From contig NZ_CP120677.1 of NCBI RefSeq assembly GCF_029537395.1, positions 2,380,566 to 2,444,565 of the forward strand: a DNA stretch of 64,000 nt, given 5' to 3'. The notes under the pieces are model-generated. The model did no database searches. It was not told the origin of the DNA and saw only the letters and a program-made list of their open reading frames with translations. Source of the DNA: Tissierella sp. Yu-01 (GTDB taxonomy: Bacteria > Bacillota > Clostridia > Tissierellales > Tissierellaceae). This document shows, one piece after another, positions 53,498 to 62,400 of the stretch. Both the position numbers and the translations under genes were made by a program. Within the stretch, counting starts at the first letter, position 1; the number at the start of each line of letters is the position of its first letter.

Positions 53498-53590
53498 ATA
53501 ACGAGGAAAGGTAAATACACCTAAAAAAATGAGAAAAACACCTCGTTTCGGCGGTGTGTGGAAACTGCTAGCAGTTTCATTGATGCCTAA
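53498..53590 (+). promoter_or_regulatory. Structured leader upstream of sleB (unidentified)
   Basis: AACGAGG (about 53500) can pair with CCTCGTT (about 53545), enclosing a small AGGT/ACCT hairpin. Next come CACC/GGTG pairing and the 18-base perfect palindrome GAAACTGCTAGCAGTTTC. I do not recognise it as a known riboswitch. An ORF frame open through it (from 53529) is not taken as the gene start. Confidence 0.4.
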
Positions 53591-53618
53591 AGAAAAATTG
53601 TGGAAGGAGGAATATAAC

Positions 53619-54320
53619 TTGAAAAAGTTCACCGCTATAACATTAGTATTGATATTGTTATTTACGGCAGTGATTCAATTTTATGAGCCATCATTTAATG
53701 TAAATTCTATGAGCAGAGCCTTACTTGCAGCGCCTAGAATGCTTTATTGGGGTTCACAGGGAGATGACGTAAGAACAGTTCAAGATAAATTATTAAGGTG
53801 GGGCTACTACGATGGTGGCGTAGATGGGATATTTGGTGCAAGAACCTACAGAGCCGTTCGTAGATTCCAAGAAAAAAATGGTATTCAAGTAGATGGAATA
53901 GTAGGTCCTGCAACAGCTGCAGCCTTAGGAATGTCTACATCGCCTGCATATGCACAAGGAACCAATAGATCATCTGACGAGTATTTGTTAGCTAGTTGTA
54001 TACATGGAGAGGCTAGAGGGGAACCATACGTAGGAAAAGTAGCAGTAGCTGCTGTAGTATTAAACCGTACGAGAAGCCCGCAGTTCCCAGATACAATAGC
54101 AGGGGTAATATATCAACCGCTGGCATTTACAGCAGTAGCAGATGGTCAAATAAATCTTACACCAAATAAAGATGCTTTCAATGCTGCGAGAGATGCTCTA
54201 AATGGCTGGGATCCAACCTATGGATGTCTATATTATTGGAATCCAGCTACAGCAACAAGTAAATGGATTTGGTCCAGACAAGTAAATCTAAAAATAGGTA
54301 AGCACTGGTTTGGTGTTTAG
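53619..54320 (+). CDS. sleB: Spore cortex-lytic enzyme SleB
   Basis: A ~233-residue exported hydrolase. The signal peptide is about 1-28 (ITLVLILLFTAVIQF). A peptidoglycan-binding PG_binding_1 domain (about 45-105, GDDVRTVQDKLLRWGYYDGG) is followed by a Hydrolase_2/SleB catalytic domain (about 120-233), with ASCIHGEARGEPYVGKVAVA carrying the catalytic Glu. SleB is a lytic transglycosylase that degrades cortex during germination. TTG at 53619 is preferred, eight bases after GGAAGGAGG. ypeB follows after 12 bases, as usual for this pair. Confidence 0.93.
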   Translation: MKKFTAITLVLILLFTAVIQFYEPSFNVNSMSRALLAAPRMLYWGSQGDDVRTVQDKLLRWGYYDGGVDGIFGARTYRAVRRFQEKNGIQVDGIVGPATAAALGMSTSPAYAQGTNRSSDEYLLASCIHGEARGEPYVGKVAVAAVVLNRTRSPQFPDTIAGVIYQPLAFTAVADGQINLTPNKDAFNAARDALNGWDPTYGCLYYWNPATATSKWIWSRQVNLKIGKHWFGV

Positions 54321-54332
54321 GAGGAGACAAAT

Positions 54333-55703
54333 ATGAGTGATAGAAAGAGTTGGATTGCCCCTTCAGTGCTTAGCTTACTATTAATAGCTTCTCTTGTTTG
54401 GGGATATAATCAATATGCTTCAAGGCAGCAATATGAAGTAACATTAGATAATCATTATCAAAGATTATTCTTTGACGTAAGTGATCACGTCAATAAAGTA
54501 TCAACATCTTTGAACAAAGCTTTAGTAGCGACAACACCAGAAAGAAATATACTGTTATTTACACAGATAATGAGTGATGCGTCACAGGCAAAGGATAAAT
54601 TAGCTCAAATGCCAATATCTCACTCAGAGGTGTCAGCAACAGAGAAGTTCCTTACCCAGGCAGCAGACTATTCATACTTTATAATACAGAGACACCTCGA
54701 AGGTCAGGATATTACTCCTGAGCAGAGAGATCAGATAAAAAACATACAATTAAACACAGCTCAATTTAACAGTGAGTTAAATAATGTAGCTAATAGTATA
54801 CAAGAGGAGAATTTCCTTGTAGGAATGGCTAATGCAGGTAGACAAAACAAAGATAATGAAACTGCATCTACGAATGCCTTAGTTACCAGCTTAACTAACT
54901 ATGATAAAGAAGTAGCAAAAACACCTGAGTTAATTTATGATGGTCCATTTGCTGACCAAATGTTAAATAAAAAACCTGTTGGCTTGCCTAATGGTCAAGT
55001 GAATCTAAATCAGGCACGTGATATAGCTATAAAGTTTATTGGGCAGGATAAGATATCTGATATTGAAGCCTTTGAAGAGGGCCAAAATATGAATGATGCC
55101 AGAATTCCTGTATATAGTTTCCAAGCTCTAAGTAGTAGAAATAGAGATCAAACTATGTATATAAGTGTATCAAAACAAGGAGGAGCAGTCCTAAATATGA
55201 CTAATCCTCGGGGAGTAAGTCAGAAGAAGCTTTCTGTTAATGAAGGTCAACAAAAAGCCCTTGAATTCCTAGAGAGTAAAGGCTTTAGAAATATGGAGCC
55301 AAATTACAATCTGAGATATGATGGCACAGTATTATATAATTTTGTATATTCAGAAGACGGCGTAACAGTCTATCCAGACTTAGTAAAAGTTAAGGTAGCT
55401 TTAGACACTGGTGACATAGTAGGATTTGATGCAGCTGCATACTATTTAAATCATCAGGATAATAGAGACTTTGGTAATATAAAAATCTCTGAAAATGAAG
55501 CTGCTAGACAATTAAGAAATGGCTTCCAGGTAACTTCCTCAAGGTTAGCAATGATTCCAAAAGGAAAGATTGAAGTAATATGTTATGAGTTCAAAGGAAC
55601 CTATGATGATGGTCAGTATATAATCTACATCAACGCTGAAACAGGTCAAGAAGAACAACTTCTACAAATAATTCAAAATGAAAATGGAACATTTACTTTT
55701 TAA
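54333..55703 (+). CDS. ypeB: Germination protein YpeB
   Basis: A 456-residue protein. An N-terminal membrane helix (about 9-25) is followed by a helical region (about 35-190) and PepSY-type beta domains (about 220-450, including VNLNQARDIAIKFIGQDK and VNEGQQKALEFLESKG). YpeB stabilises and restrains SleB in the dormant spore, and the two proteins depend on each other. It forms a two-gene unit with sleB and ends at a strong terminator. Confidence 0.94.
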   Translation: MSDRKSWIAPSVLSLLLIASLVWGYNQYASRQQYEVTLDNHYQRLFFDVSDHVNKVSTSLNKALVATTPERNILLFTQIMSDASQAKDKLAQMPISHSEVSATEKFLTQAADYSYFIIQRHLEGQDITPEQRDQIKNIQLNTAQFNSELNNVANSIQEENFLVGMANAGRQNKDNETASTNALVTSLTNYDKEVAKTPELIYDGPFADQMLNKKPVGLPNGQVNLNQARDIAIKFIGQDKISDIEAFEEGQNMNDARIPVYSFQALSSRNRDQTMYISVSKQGGAVLNMTNPRGVSQKKLSVNEGQQKALEFLESKGFRNMEPNYNLRYDGTVLYNFVYSEDGVTVYPDLVKVKVALDTGDIVGFDAAAYYLNHQDNRDFGNIKISENEAARQLRNGFQVTSSRLAMIPKGKIEVICYEFKGTYDDGQYIIYINAETGQEEQLLQIIQNENGTFTF

Positions 55704-55718
55704 TCCCATTCTCATCCC

Positions 55719-55757
55719 AAGCACCAATATATCAGAAAGATATATTGGTGCTTTTTC
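55719..55757 (+). terminator. Intrinsic terminator after sleB-ypeB
   Basis: AGCACCAATATATC (55720-55733) pairs perfectly with GATATATTGGTGCT (55739-55752) around AGAAA, followed by TTTTC. Confidence 0.9.
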
Positions 55758-55844
55758 TTGTAATTAAACTAAACAAAGTATAAACTATATATATGTTTAC
55801 AATAATTACTAATATGGGTAAAAATAAATAATGAGGTGGTATAA

Positions 55845-57683
55845 ATGCTCCCAATATTATTAATTATTAAGTTCATTATTTTCACAAATATAATAAACGT
55901 GGAGTACAATAGAATACCAATAATCTTAAATAGTAGCCTTATATCCTTGTTTGTTTTTTCATTAATATATAAGTCAAAGAGAAAAAGAAAGACAACCCTA
56001 GCGCTAATATTTTACGCAGCAGTATCAATTCTCCTGCTAGTAGATGCAACGTATTTTAGTCAATTTAGAACACTAACATCAGTAGCAATAATAAAACAAA
56101 TTTCTCAAATTAACACAGTAGGAGATAGCCTAAAAGTGTTACTGAATTTAAAGATACTAGCACTAATAATAGATGTACCATTTGTGGTGATGTGTCATTC
56201 CGACTTCTTTATTTGTCATTCCGAGCGCAGCCGAGGAATCCCGGGTTCTGTCATCCCGAGCGAAGTCGAGGGATCTCAGGTTTTACACCCTAGTATAATT
56301 GCTCTAGCTTTATTGGTGTTAATATTCTACTATAATTCAATAGGACAAATAACATCCATAACAAATCAGGAGTTTTTTACCTATCATATAGTGGATTTAA
56401 AGAACTACTTATTAAAAGATGAATTAGTAGAAGCATCTGAAATCTACACAGATTCAGATATAGAAGAATTAAAAGGAAGAAGAGAGTTAAAGACAGGTAA
56501 ATTAACTGGTATAGGCAAGGAAAAGAACTTAATAGTTCTTCAAGTAGAAGCTTTGCAAAACTTTGTTATAGACTTTGAATATTATGGACAGGAAGTCACT
56601 CCAAATATAAATGAATTAATAAAGGATAAATCAACTATCTACTATAATAACTACTATCAATCAGTAGGCAAGGCAAATACCGCAGATGCAGAATTTGCAT
56701 CAAACAATTCCCTATATCCTTCACTAAGTGGGCCAACATATATGGAATACGGTGAAAATAGCTTTTATGGTTTACCTTGGCTATTGAGAGACAATGGATA
56801 TACAGCATGGGCCTTCCACGGCAATGATAAAGACTACTGGAATAGAAATGATGCTTATGTAAATCAAGGTTATGAAAGATTCATATCTCAAGATGACTTT
56901 GAATTTGAAGAAATCATAGGCTTTGGTATAAAGGATGAAGACTTTTTTAGTCAATCAATCAATTATCTTAAGGAACTAGATAGGGTAAATGACAATCCAT
57001 TCTATGCCTTTATGGTTACAGTAACTAGCCATACACCCTTTGAAATGCCAGAGGAGCATCATGTCCTTAATATAAGAGAAAAACATAGGGGTACTATGGT
57101 AGGAAATTATATCAATGCCATACACTATGCAGATGAACAAATAGGAAAATTCATAAATTTACTAAAGAAAGAGGGACTTTATGATAATTCCGTTATAGTC
57201 TTGTATGGGGATCATTATGCAATACCAGTAACAGATGAAGAGAGTAAAGTCATAATGACAGATATACTTGATAAGCCTTATGATTATGATGAAATGATGA
57301 ATGTACCCTTGATGATTCATATACCAGGAGAAGAAATAAATGAAACCATAACAAAGTTGGGTAGTCAAATAGACTTCTATCCAACCATGGCTAATATTAT
57401 GGGCTATAAGATTGAAAAAGGAATGATCTTTGGAAAGGACTTAAACAATAATAATGAAACAAGCTATGTCTTTCCTCAAATATATATAGAACCTGGCTCA
57501 GTAATTACAGAAGAAGCAATATTTGAGATGTCAAGAGATGGAATCTTTGACCATAGCAAAGCAAGACAAAGAGAAACAAGTAAAGAAATAGATATAAAAC
57601 AGTTTGAAAAGATCCACAAAACAGCACTAAAAGAAATACAATTATCGAATTATATTCTAAAAGAAGATAATCTATTACAGTAA
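55845..57683 (+). CDS. LTA synthase-family membrane sulfatase with in-frame repeat insertion
   Basis: A 612-residue protein. The N-terminal membrane region (helices in about 1-115 and 149-166) is followed by an extracellular alkaline-phosphatase-fold domain. The catalytic pattern of LtaS is visible: E235 in VEALQNF, the nucleophile T279 in VGKANTADAEF, SHTPFEMPEEHH and VVLYGDHYAIP. Such enzymes transfer glycerol phosphate from phosphatidylglycerol to polymer or protein. Residues ~116-148 (CHSDFFICHSERSRG..., VIPSEVEGS) are encoded by two dispersed-repeat cores inside the membrane-domain loop, keeping frame. The product may still be active because the catalytic domain is intact. Confidence 0.87.
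   Translation: MLPILLIIKFIIFTNIINVEYNRIPIILNSSLISLFVFSLIYKSKRKRKTTLALIFYAAVSILLLVDATYFSQFRTLTSVAIIKQISQINTVGDSLKVLLNLKILALIIDVPFVVMCHSDFFICHSERSRGIPGSVIPSEVEGSQVLHPSIIALALLVLIFYYNSIGQITSITNQEFFTYHIVDLKNYLLKDELVEASEIYTDSDIEELKGRRELKTGKLTGIGKEKNLIVLQVEALQNFVIDFEYYGQEVTPNINELIKDKSTIYYNNYYQSVGKANTADAEFASNNSLYPSLSGPTYMEYGENSFYGLPWLLRDNGYTAWAFHGNDKDYWNRNDAYVNQGYERFISQDDFEFEEIIGFGIKDEDFFSQSINYLKELDRVNDNPFYAFMVTVTSHTPFEMPEEHHVLNIREKHRGTMVGNYINAIHYADEQIGKFINLLKKEGLYDNSVIVLYGDHYAIPVTDEESKVIMTDILDKPYDYDEMMNVPLMIHIPGEEINETITKLGSQIDFYPTMANIMGYKIEKGMIFGKDLNNNNETSYVFPQIYIEPGSVITEEAIFEMSRDGIFDHSKARQRETSKEIDIKQFEKIHKTALKEIQLSNYILKEDNLLQ
56191..56285. repeat. Dispersed repeat inside the sulfatase gene (copy 15)
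   Basis: A head (GTCATTCCGACTTC), a full core (GTCATTCCGAGCGCAGCCGA...CCCGGG) and a second core (GTCATCCCGAGCGAAGTCGA...CTCAGG) lie in tandem within the coding sequence. They do not interrupt the frame. Confidence 0.9.
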
Positions 57684-57717
57684 TCCCGAATCCAAACTTG
57701 CCAACCCGAACACGATT

Positions 57718-57815
57718 TGTCATCCCGAGCGTAGCCGAGGAAATCTAAGCCCCTGTCATCCCGAGCGTAGCCGAGGGATCTCGGGTTTTAATTGTGAACT
57801 GTGAATTTTGAATTA
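57718..57815. repeat. Dispersed repeat before ctpA (copy 16)
   Basis: Two tandem cores (GTCATCCCGAGCGTAGCCGA) are followed by ATCTCGGGTTTTAATTGTG and a GTGAACTGTGAATTTTGAAT end. The last part lies just upstream of the AAGGAGG site of the protease gene. Confidence 0.85.
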
Positions 57816-57832
57816 ACCAAGGAGGTAATACA

Positions 57833-58951
57833 ATGTCAAAAAAACTACTAATACTACTATTAGCAATAACTCTATTAATACCAAGCGCCGCATTTGCAGA
57901 AAGTGCATTACCAATAGACTTATACCAAAGAGAGGCAGATTTACTATTCCTTATAGATGCTTTTCAGTATATAAAGGGCAATTATCCATTTGAAGTAGAA
58001 GATGATCAACTTATAGAAGGTGGACTTAAAGGAATGCTTCAAACCCTAGATCCATATAGTGATTACTATACACCTGAAGAATCAGGATTATTATATGATG
58101 ACATATTAGGTCAGTTTACAGGTATAGGAGTATATATAGAAGAAAAAAATTCCTACATTAATATAGTAGATACGATTAAAGGTGCTCCAAGTGAAGAAGC
58201 AGGTCTTAAGAAAGATGACTTGATAGTCTCAGTAGATGGTGTGGATATAAAAGGGATGCCAGCAGATGATGTAACAAGTATGATAAAGGGACAAGAAGGA
58301 ACTAAAGTAAGACTAGGTATCCTTAGGAATAACAAAACTAAACCAATATATATAGAAGTAATGAGAAAAGAAGTTGAAATTAATCCAGTAGAATATGAAG
58401 TGATAGAAAAGAATATTGGATATATAAAATTATCAGAGTTTACTCAATCATCAACAAAGGAAATGAAAAGTGCATTAAAAGAACTAGATAAAGTAGGTAT
58501 AAATAAAATCATTCTAGATTTAAGGAATAACCCAGGAGGCTTATTAGATAAAGCAATAGAAATATCAAGACTATTTGTTCCAAAAGGTCCAGTAGTTCAT
58601 ATTAAGGAAAAGGGAAAAGCCTTAACAACATATTCATCATTTAATGAAAATCCTAAATATGAAATAGTACTATTAGTAAACAGAAATAGTGCATCAGCAT
58701 CAGAAATAGTAGCAGGTGCAGTAAGAGATACAAAGTCAGGAATCCTAATAGGTCAAAAAACCTTTGGTAAAGGCATAGTACAATCCATGATTCCCCTATC
58801 TAACGGAGGAATTCTAAAGATGACAACAGCAGAATACCTAACTCCAAATAAGACAAGCATCCACGGAATAGGTATAATCCCAGATATCCAAGTAGAAAAC
58901 ACGCTAGAAGAAGATCTACAACTAAAAGAAGCAATCAAAGCCTTTAAGTAA
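57833..58951 (+). CDS. S41-family carboxy-terminal processing peptidase (CtpA/CtpB-like)
   Basis: A 372-residue exported protease. The signal peptide is about 1-22 (LLILLLAITLLIPSAAFAES). A PDZ domain (about 95-180, FTGIGVYIEEKNSYINIVDT and GAPSEEAGLKKDDLIVSVDG) is followed by the S41 domain. The catalytic Ser is in NRNSASASEIVAGAVRDTKS (about 285) and the Lys in GQKTFGKGIVQSM (about 313). CtpB-type proteases act in sporulation signalling, others in wall or protein quality control. Substrates here are unknown. It follows the sulfatase across a repeat and ends in its own terminator. Confidence 0.92.
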   Translation: MSKKLLILLLAITLLIPSAAFAESALPIDLYQREADLLFLIDAFQYIKGNYPFEVEDDQLIEGGLKGMLQTLDPYSDYYTPEESGLLYDDILGQFTGIGVYIEEKNSYINIVDTIKGAPSEEAGLKKDDLIVSVDGVDIKGMPADDVTSMIKGQEGTKVRLGILRNNKTKPIYIEVMRKEVEINPVEYEVIEKNIGYIKLSEFTQSSTKEMKSALKELDKVGINKIILDLRNNPGGLLDKAIEISRLFVPKGPVVHIKEKGKALTTYSSFNENPKYEIVLLVNRNSASASEIVAGAVRDTKSGILIGQKTFGKGIVQSMIPLSNGGILKMTTAEYLTPNKTSIHGIGIIPDIQVENTLEEDLQLKEAIKAFK

Positions 58952-58965
58952 AACTTAAAGGCTTT
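58937..58965 (+). terminator. Intrinsic terminator overlapping the ctpA stop
   Basis: AAAGCCTTTAAG (58937-58948) pairs perfectly with CTTAAAGGCTTT (58954-58965) across TAAAA. Its 5' arm encodes the final codons. Confidence 0.78.
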
Positions 58966-59092
58966 GTCATTCTGAGCGAATTGGAGGCAATCTCCTATCA
59001 GTCATTCTGAGCGCAATCGAAGAATCTCGGGTTTAATCTTGTTATCCCAACCTTCAACTCTGTCATCCCGACCGTAGTGGAGGGATCCCCTC
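58965..59092. repeat. Dispersed repeat cluster after ctpA (copy 17)
   Basis: Three forward cores with changed centres start with GTCATTCTGAGCGAATTGGA, GTCATTCTGAGCGCAATCGA and GTCATCCCGACCGTAGTGGA, each ending in a GGGATCC/AATCTC-type tail. Confidence 0.82.
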
Positions 59093-59265
59093 TTTGTAAC
59101 AATCAAGTATCGAATTTGTAACACAACTGTAATGGTATTTCTGCCTTTTGTCCTATATAATGATTATAGATAGATTTGAGATATAGGGGTTACCCCAATA
59201 TTACAAATTCATTACATTAGCATCTTATGCTTGAAGTGAGAGTTTAAGAATGCTATAATACAGAG
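59093..59265 (+). promoter_or_regulatory. Promoter region of the S-layer-type gene with PhoP-box-like repeats
   Basis: The best promoter is TTGAAG (59231-59236), 17 bases, TATAAT (59254-59259), giving an untranslated leader of about 140 bases. Upstream, TTACA occurs at 59201 and 59212, 11 bases apart. The complementary TGTAA occurs at 59095, 59117 and 59128, spaced 22 and 11 bases. Direct TT(A/T)ACA repeats at 11-bp spacing are the hallmark of Firmicute PhoP boxes, but these copies are short. A second TATAAT lies at 59156-59161. Confidence 0.5.
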
Positions 59266-59306
59266 TAGAATGTGGGAGATAACACTGTTATCACCTAATT
59301 ATTCAT

Positions 59307-59368
59307 CTTATGTCAGATTGATTTTGAAGGGATTACAACTGACATAAGCTTGCATAAATTCCTTCAAT
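59307..59368 (+). promoter_or_regulatory. Potential H-type pseudoknot in the 5' leader of the S-layer-type gene
   Basis: Stem 1 pairs CTTATGTCAG (59307-59316) with CTGACATAAG (59339-59348), ten perfect pairs. The loop contains TTGAAGGGATT (59324-59334), which pairs with AATTCCTTCAA (59357-59367), eleven pairs with one wobble. The arrangement is a classical H-type pseudoknot or a two-state switch. It ends 38 bases before the ATG. Confidence 0.55.
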
Positions 59369-59405
59369 GAAAAAATTATATATATTATAAGGAGGTCTTT
59401 CGACT

Positions 59406-62400
59406 ATGAGTAAAAAAGTATTATCATTAGTACTTGCTCTAGTAATGGTACTTGGAAGCTTCAGCTTCGTATCAGCAGCATCATTAAATGACGTAGCTGG
59501 TACAGTATATGAAGAAGCTGTAGGCAGATTATCATTATTAGGCATACTAGAAGGATATCCAGATGGTTCATTCAAACCAGAAGGAGAAATCACTAGAGCA
59601 GAATTTGCAGCAGTAGCAGTAAGAGCTAAAGGCTTAGCTAACGCAGCTAAAGCAGCAGAAGGTTTACCAACAGGATTTACAGATGTTCCTACATGGAACT
59701 GGGCATCAGGTGTTGTTGGTACTGCAGCAAAAGCAGGTATCGTTAACGGTGTGGGACATGGACTATTTGCTCCACAAGCACCAGTTAAATATGAAGAAGC
59801 TATAACAATGTTAGTTAGAGCATTAGGTTATGAAGCATCAGCTACAGCAAAAGGTGGATATCCATACGGATACCTAATCGTAGCTAATGAAATAGGTCTT
59901 CTTGACGAAGTTAAAGGAACTCAAGGGGTTGCAGCTACAAGAGGAATCGTAGCTCAAATGACTGACAATGCATTAGAAATTCCATTGATGATTCAAGTTG
60001 GATTTGGATCAGAAACTAAATGGGTTGTATCAGGCTCAAAAGAACATGGTACTGATGCATCAGAACAATATCTATTAGATTCACTTGGATTTGATTCAGT
60101 AACAGGTAGAGTAACAAGTGTTAACTCAAACAGAAAAGCAATGACTGTTACTGTAGAAGATGAAGATGAAGTAGCAAGAATAGGGAAATCTAAAGTATCA
60201 ATCGATGTACCAGCTGGATTCGACATCTATGAAGTAGAAGGATTAGAAACTAAATTCTGGTATAAAGGTGAAGTAGTTATCACTAAAGTATTAGAAGAAG
60301 CAAAATATGACGCTATTGAATATATTGCAAAAGATGATGAAATAAAATTAATCACAGAAGATGAAGAGTATGAAATAGGTGTAGAAGAAAAAGCTAAACC
60401 TTCTTATGCAGTAACAATTAATGGAAAAGATTATGATGATAAAAAAGCTGAAACTAAAGCAGATTATGCAAAAATTGTTATAAACAATGATGATGAAATA
60501 ATCTGGGGCCAAGGATACACATTAGACGGATTCGTAGTAATAGAAGAAGTTGATGGATTTGATGTTATAAGTGTTGACGATTATAATGAAATTAATGTAG
60601 AAGACTATCTAATCGTTAAAGAAGGCAAGGAAATATCAGTAAAAGATCTTGAAGAAGGCGATGTATTATACTACAACGATGATCAAGAATTTGCAGTTGT
60701 TAATAATAACAGCAAAACAGGCGAAATTGAAAGAGTATATGAATCAGCTCGTGAAGTGAAATTTGCTGGAAGCACTTATGATTGGGCAGATGATGCAATC
60801 TATGTAACTGAAGACGGTAAGATAGATGAACTTGACGCAGATATTCTTGATGAGCTTATGGATGAAGAAGAAGAAGTAACAATATTCTTTAACTTCAAAA
60901 ATGAAGTAGCAGTAGTATTAACTGGTGAAATAGCAGGAACAAGTGATTATTACGTATTAACAAAGAATGCTAATGCATATGCAGGTAGAGGCGGCAAAAT
61001 GTTAGCATTAGATGTTAGAAATGCTGAAGGTGCTAAGTTAACATTTGATGTTGATGAAGATTTTGTAGACGCAAGCGAAGATGGAGACTACTTGGTTCAA
61101 GATAAAGATGGCGAATTTAAAGTTGAAACATTAACTCTTGTTACTGGTAACGAAGTTGCTAGCTTGTCTAAAGGTCAAGTATTAAAGATAACTTTAGATA
61201 AAGATGGCGAACCAAAAGAAATTGCAAAAATGTATAAATTTGATGTAAAAAATAATGAAGACATCGAAGTTGAAGATTCTAAAGTTGTAGCTAACGAAAC
61301 TGGAAAGAGCTACAGATTAAAATCAAATGCAGTAGTATTCTATGATGGAACTAAAGAAGCGGTTAAATTAGGTGCTGCTAAAGATGTATTCTCAGAAGTA
61401 AAAGGAAATACAGCTGCATTCTATCAAGATAAAGGTGATGTTGTAGCAATTGTAGGAGAAACAGATGCAGATACAGACACTACAACAGTATCAGGATTAT
61501 TTGAAAAAGCTGAAAATGCTAAAAAATTAAAGAATGGTCAATGGGAAATTAAGATAAGAGTATTTGGAAGCAACAAAACTTATGTAACTAAAGATGATGA
61601 CCTTGTTGATCCTTTCAAAGATTTAGATGGTTTAGTAATAGACTTAGAAATCGGTGAAAAATCTGGAGAAATTGAATTAGCTAATGGAAAAGCAGCTGTA
61701 GAAGCTACTCATAATGACGGAAAAGTAACTAGTGTAGGCGGTAGAAATATAACTGTTGAGGGTAAGAATTATACATTAAACCCTGGTTATAAAGTTTATG
61801 ACACTGATCTTAAAGAAATTGATTTAGACGATGTAAAAGGTAAACAAGTAAGACTTTATATGGATGGCAATAGTGCTAGATATGCCAACTATGTAGTAGC
61901 TACTGAAAAAGCAGTTGACTCAGATGATGATTCAGCTGAAGGCACAGTAACTTATATTAACTTTGCAGATAAAGTAGCTATAATAGATGGTAAAGCACTT
62001 GAAATTGATAGCAGAACAATGCTTTATAATGCAACAGGAGACCTTGTAGGAGTTGGTGTTACTCAATTACTAGGAACTGATGGAACTGATGGCTTGCTAA
62101 GAAAAGATGATGTTGTTAAAGATGTTGAAGTTAAAGATGGTAAAATAGTATCATTAGTTGGTACTAAATTAGCACAACAAGATGCAGCTATAAGAACAGT
62201 AATCACTACTGCTGATGGAGCAGGTGCATTAACTAAAGCACAATTAGATGCAGTGGCAGGATTAAAACATAAAGGTGATGTAGCAGCTAACTTAACAGCA
62301 TACGATGCAGCAATTGATGCTTTAACAGCGGCAGAAAAAGCAGCAGTTAAAACATTAGCTCAACTACAAGCTATAATTAATAAAACTGATGTTGCAACAG

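Noticed and set aside
53332-53514. 60-codon ORF after spoIIR
   Set aside because: Translation of the repeat core (CHSERFSSVIPSAVEE pattern), a common spurious ORF.
53490-53618. Cyclic-di-AMP (ydaO) riboswitch before sleB
   Set aside because: The expected conserved blocks are absent and the leader is shorter than ydaO elements; recorded only as an unidentified structured leader.
53529-53618. Upstream start extending SleB by 30 residues
   Set aside because: It would put a non-hydrophobic segment before the signal peptide and lacks a ribosome-binding site; TTG at 53619 has GGAAGGAGG at good spacing.
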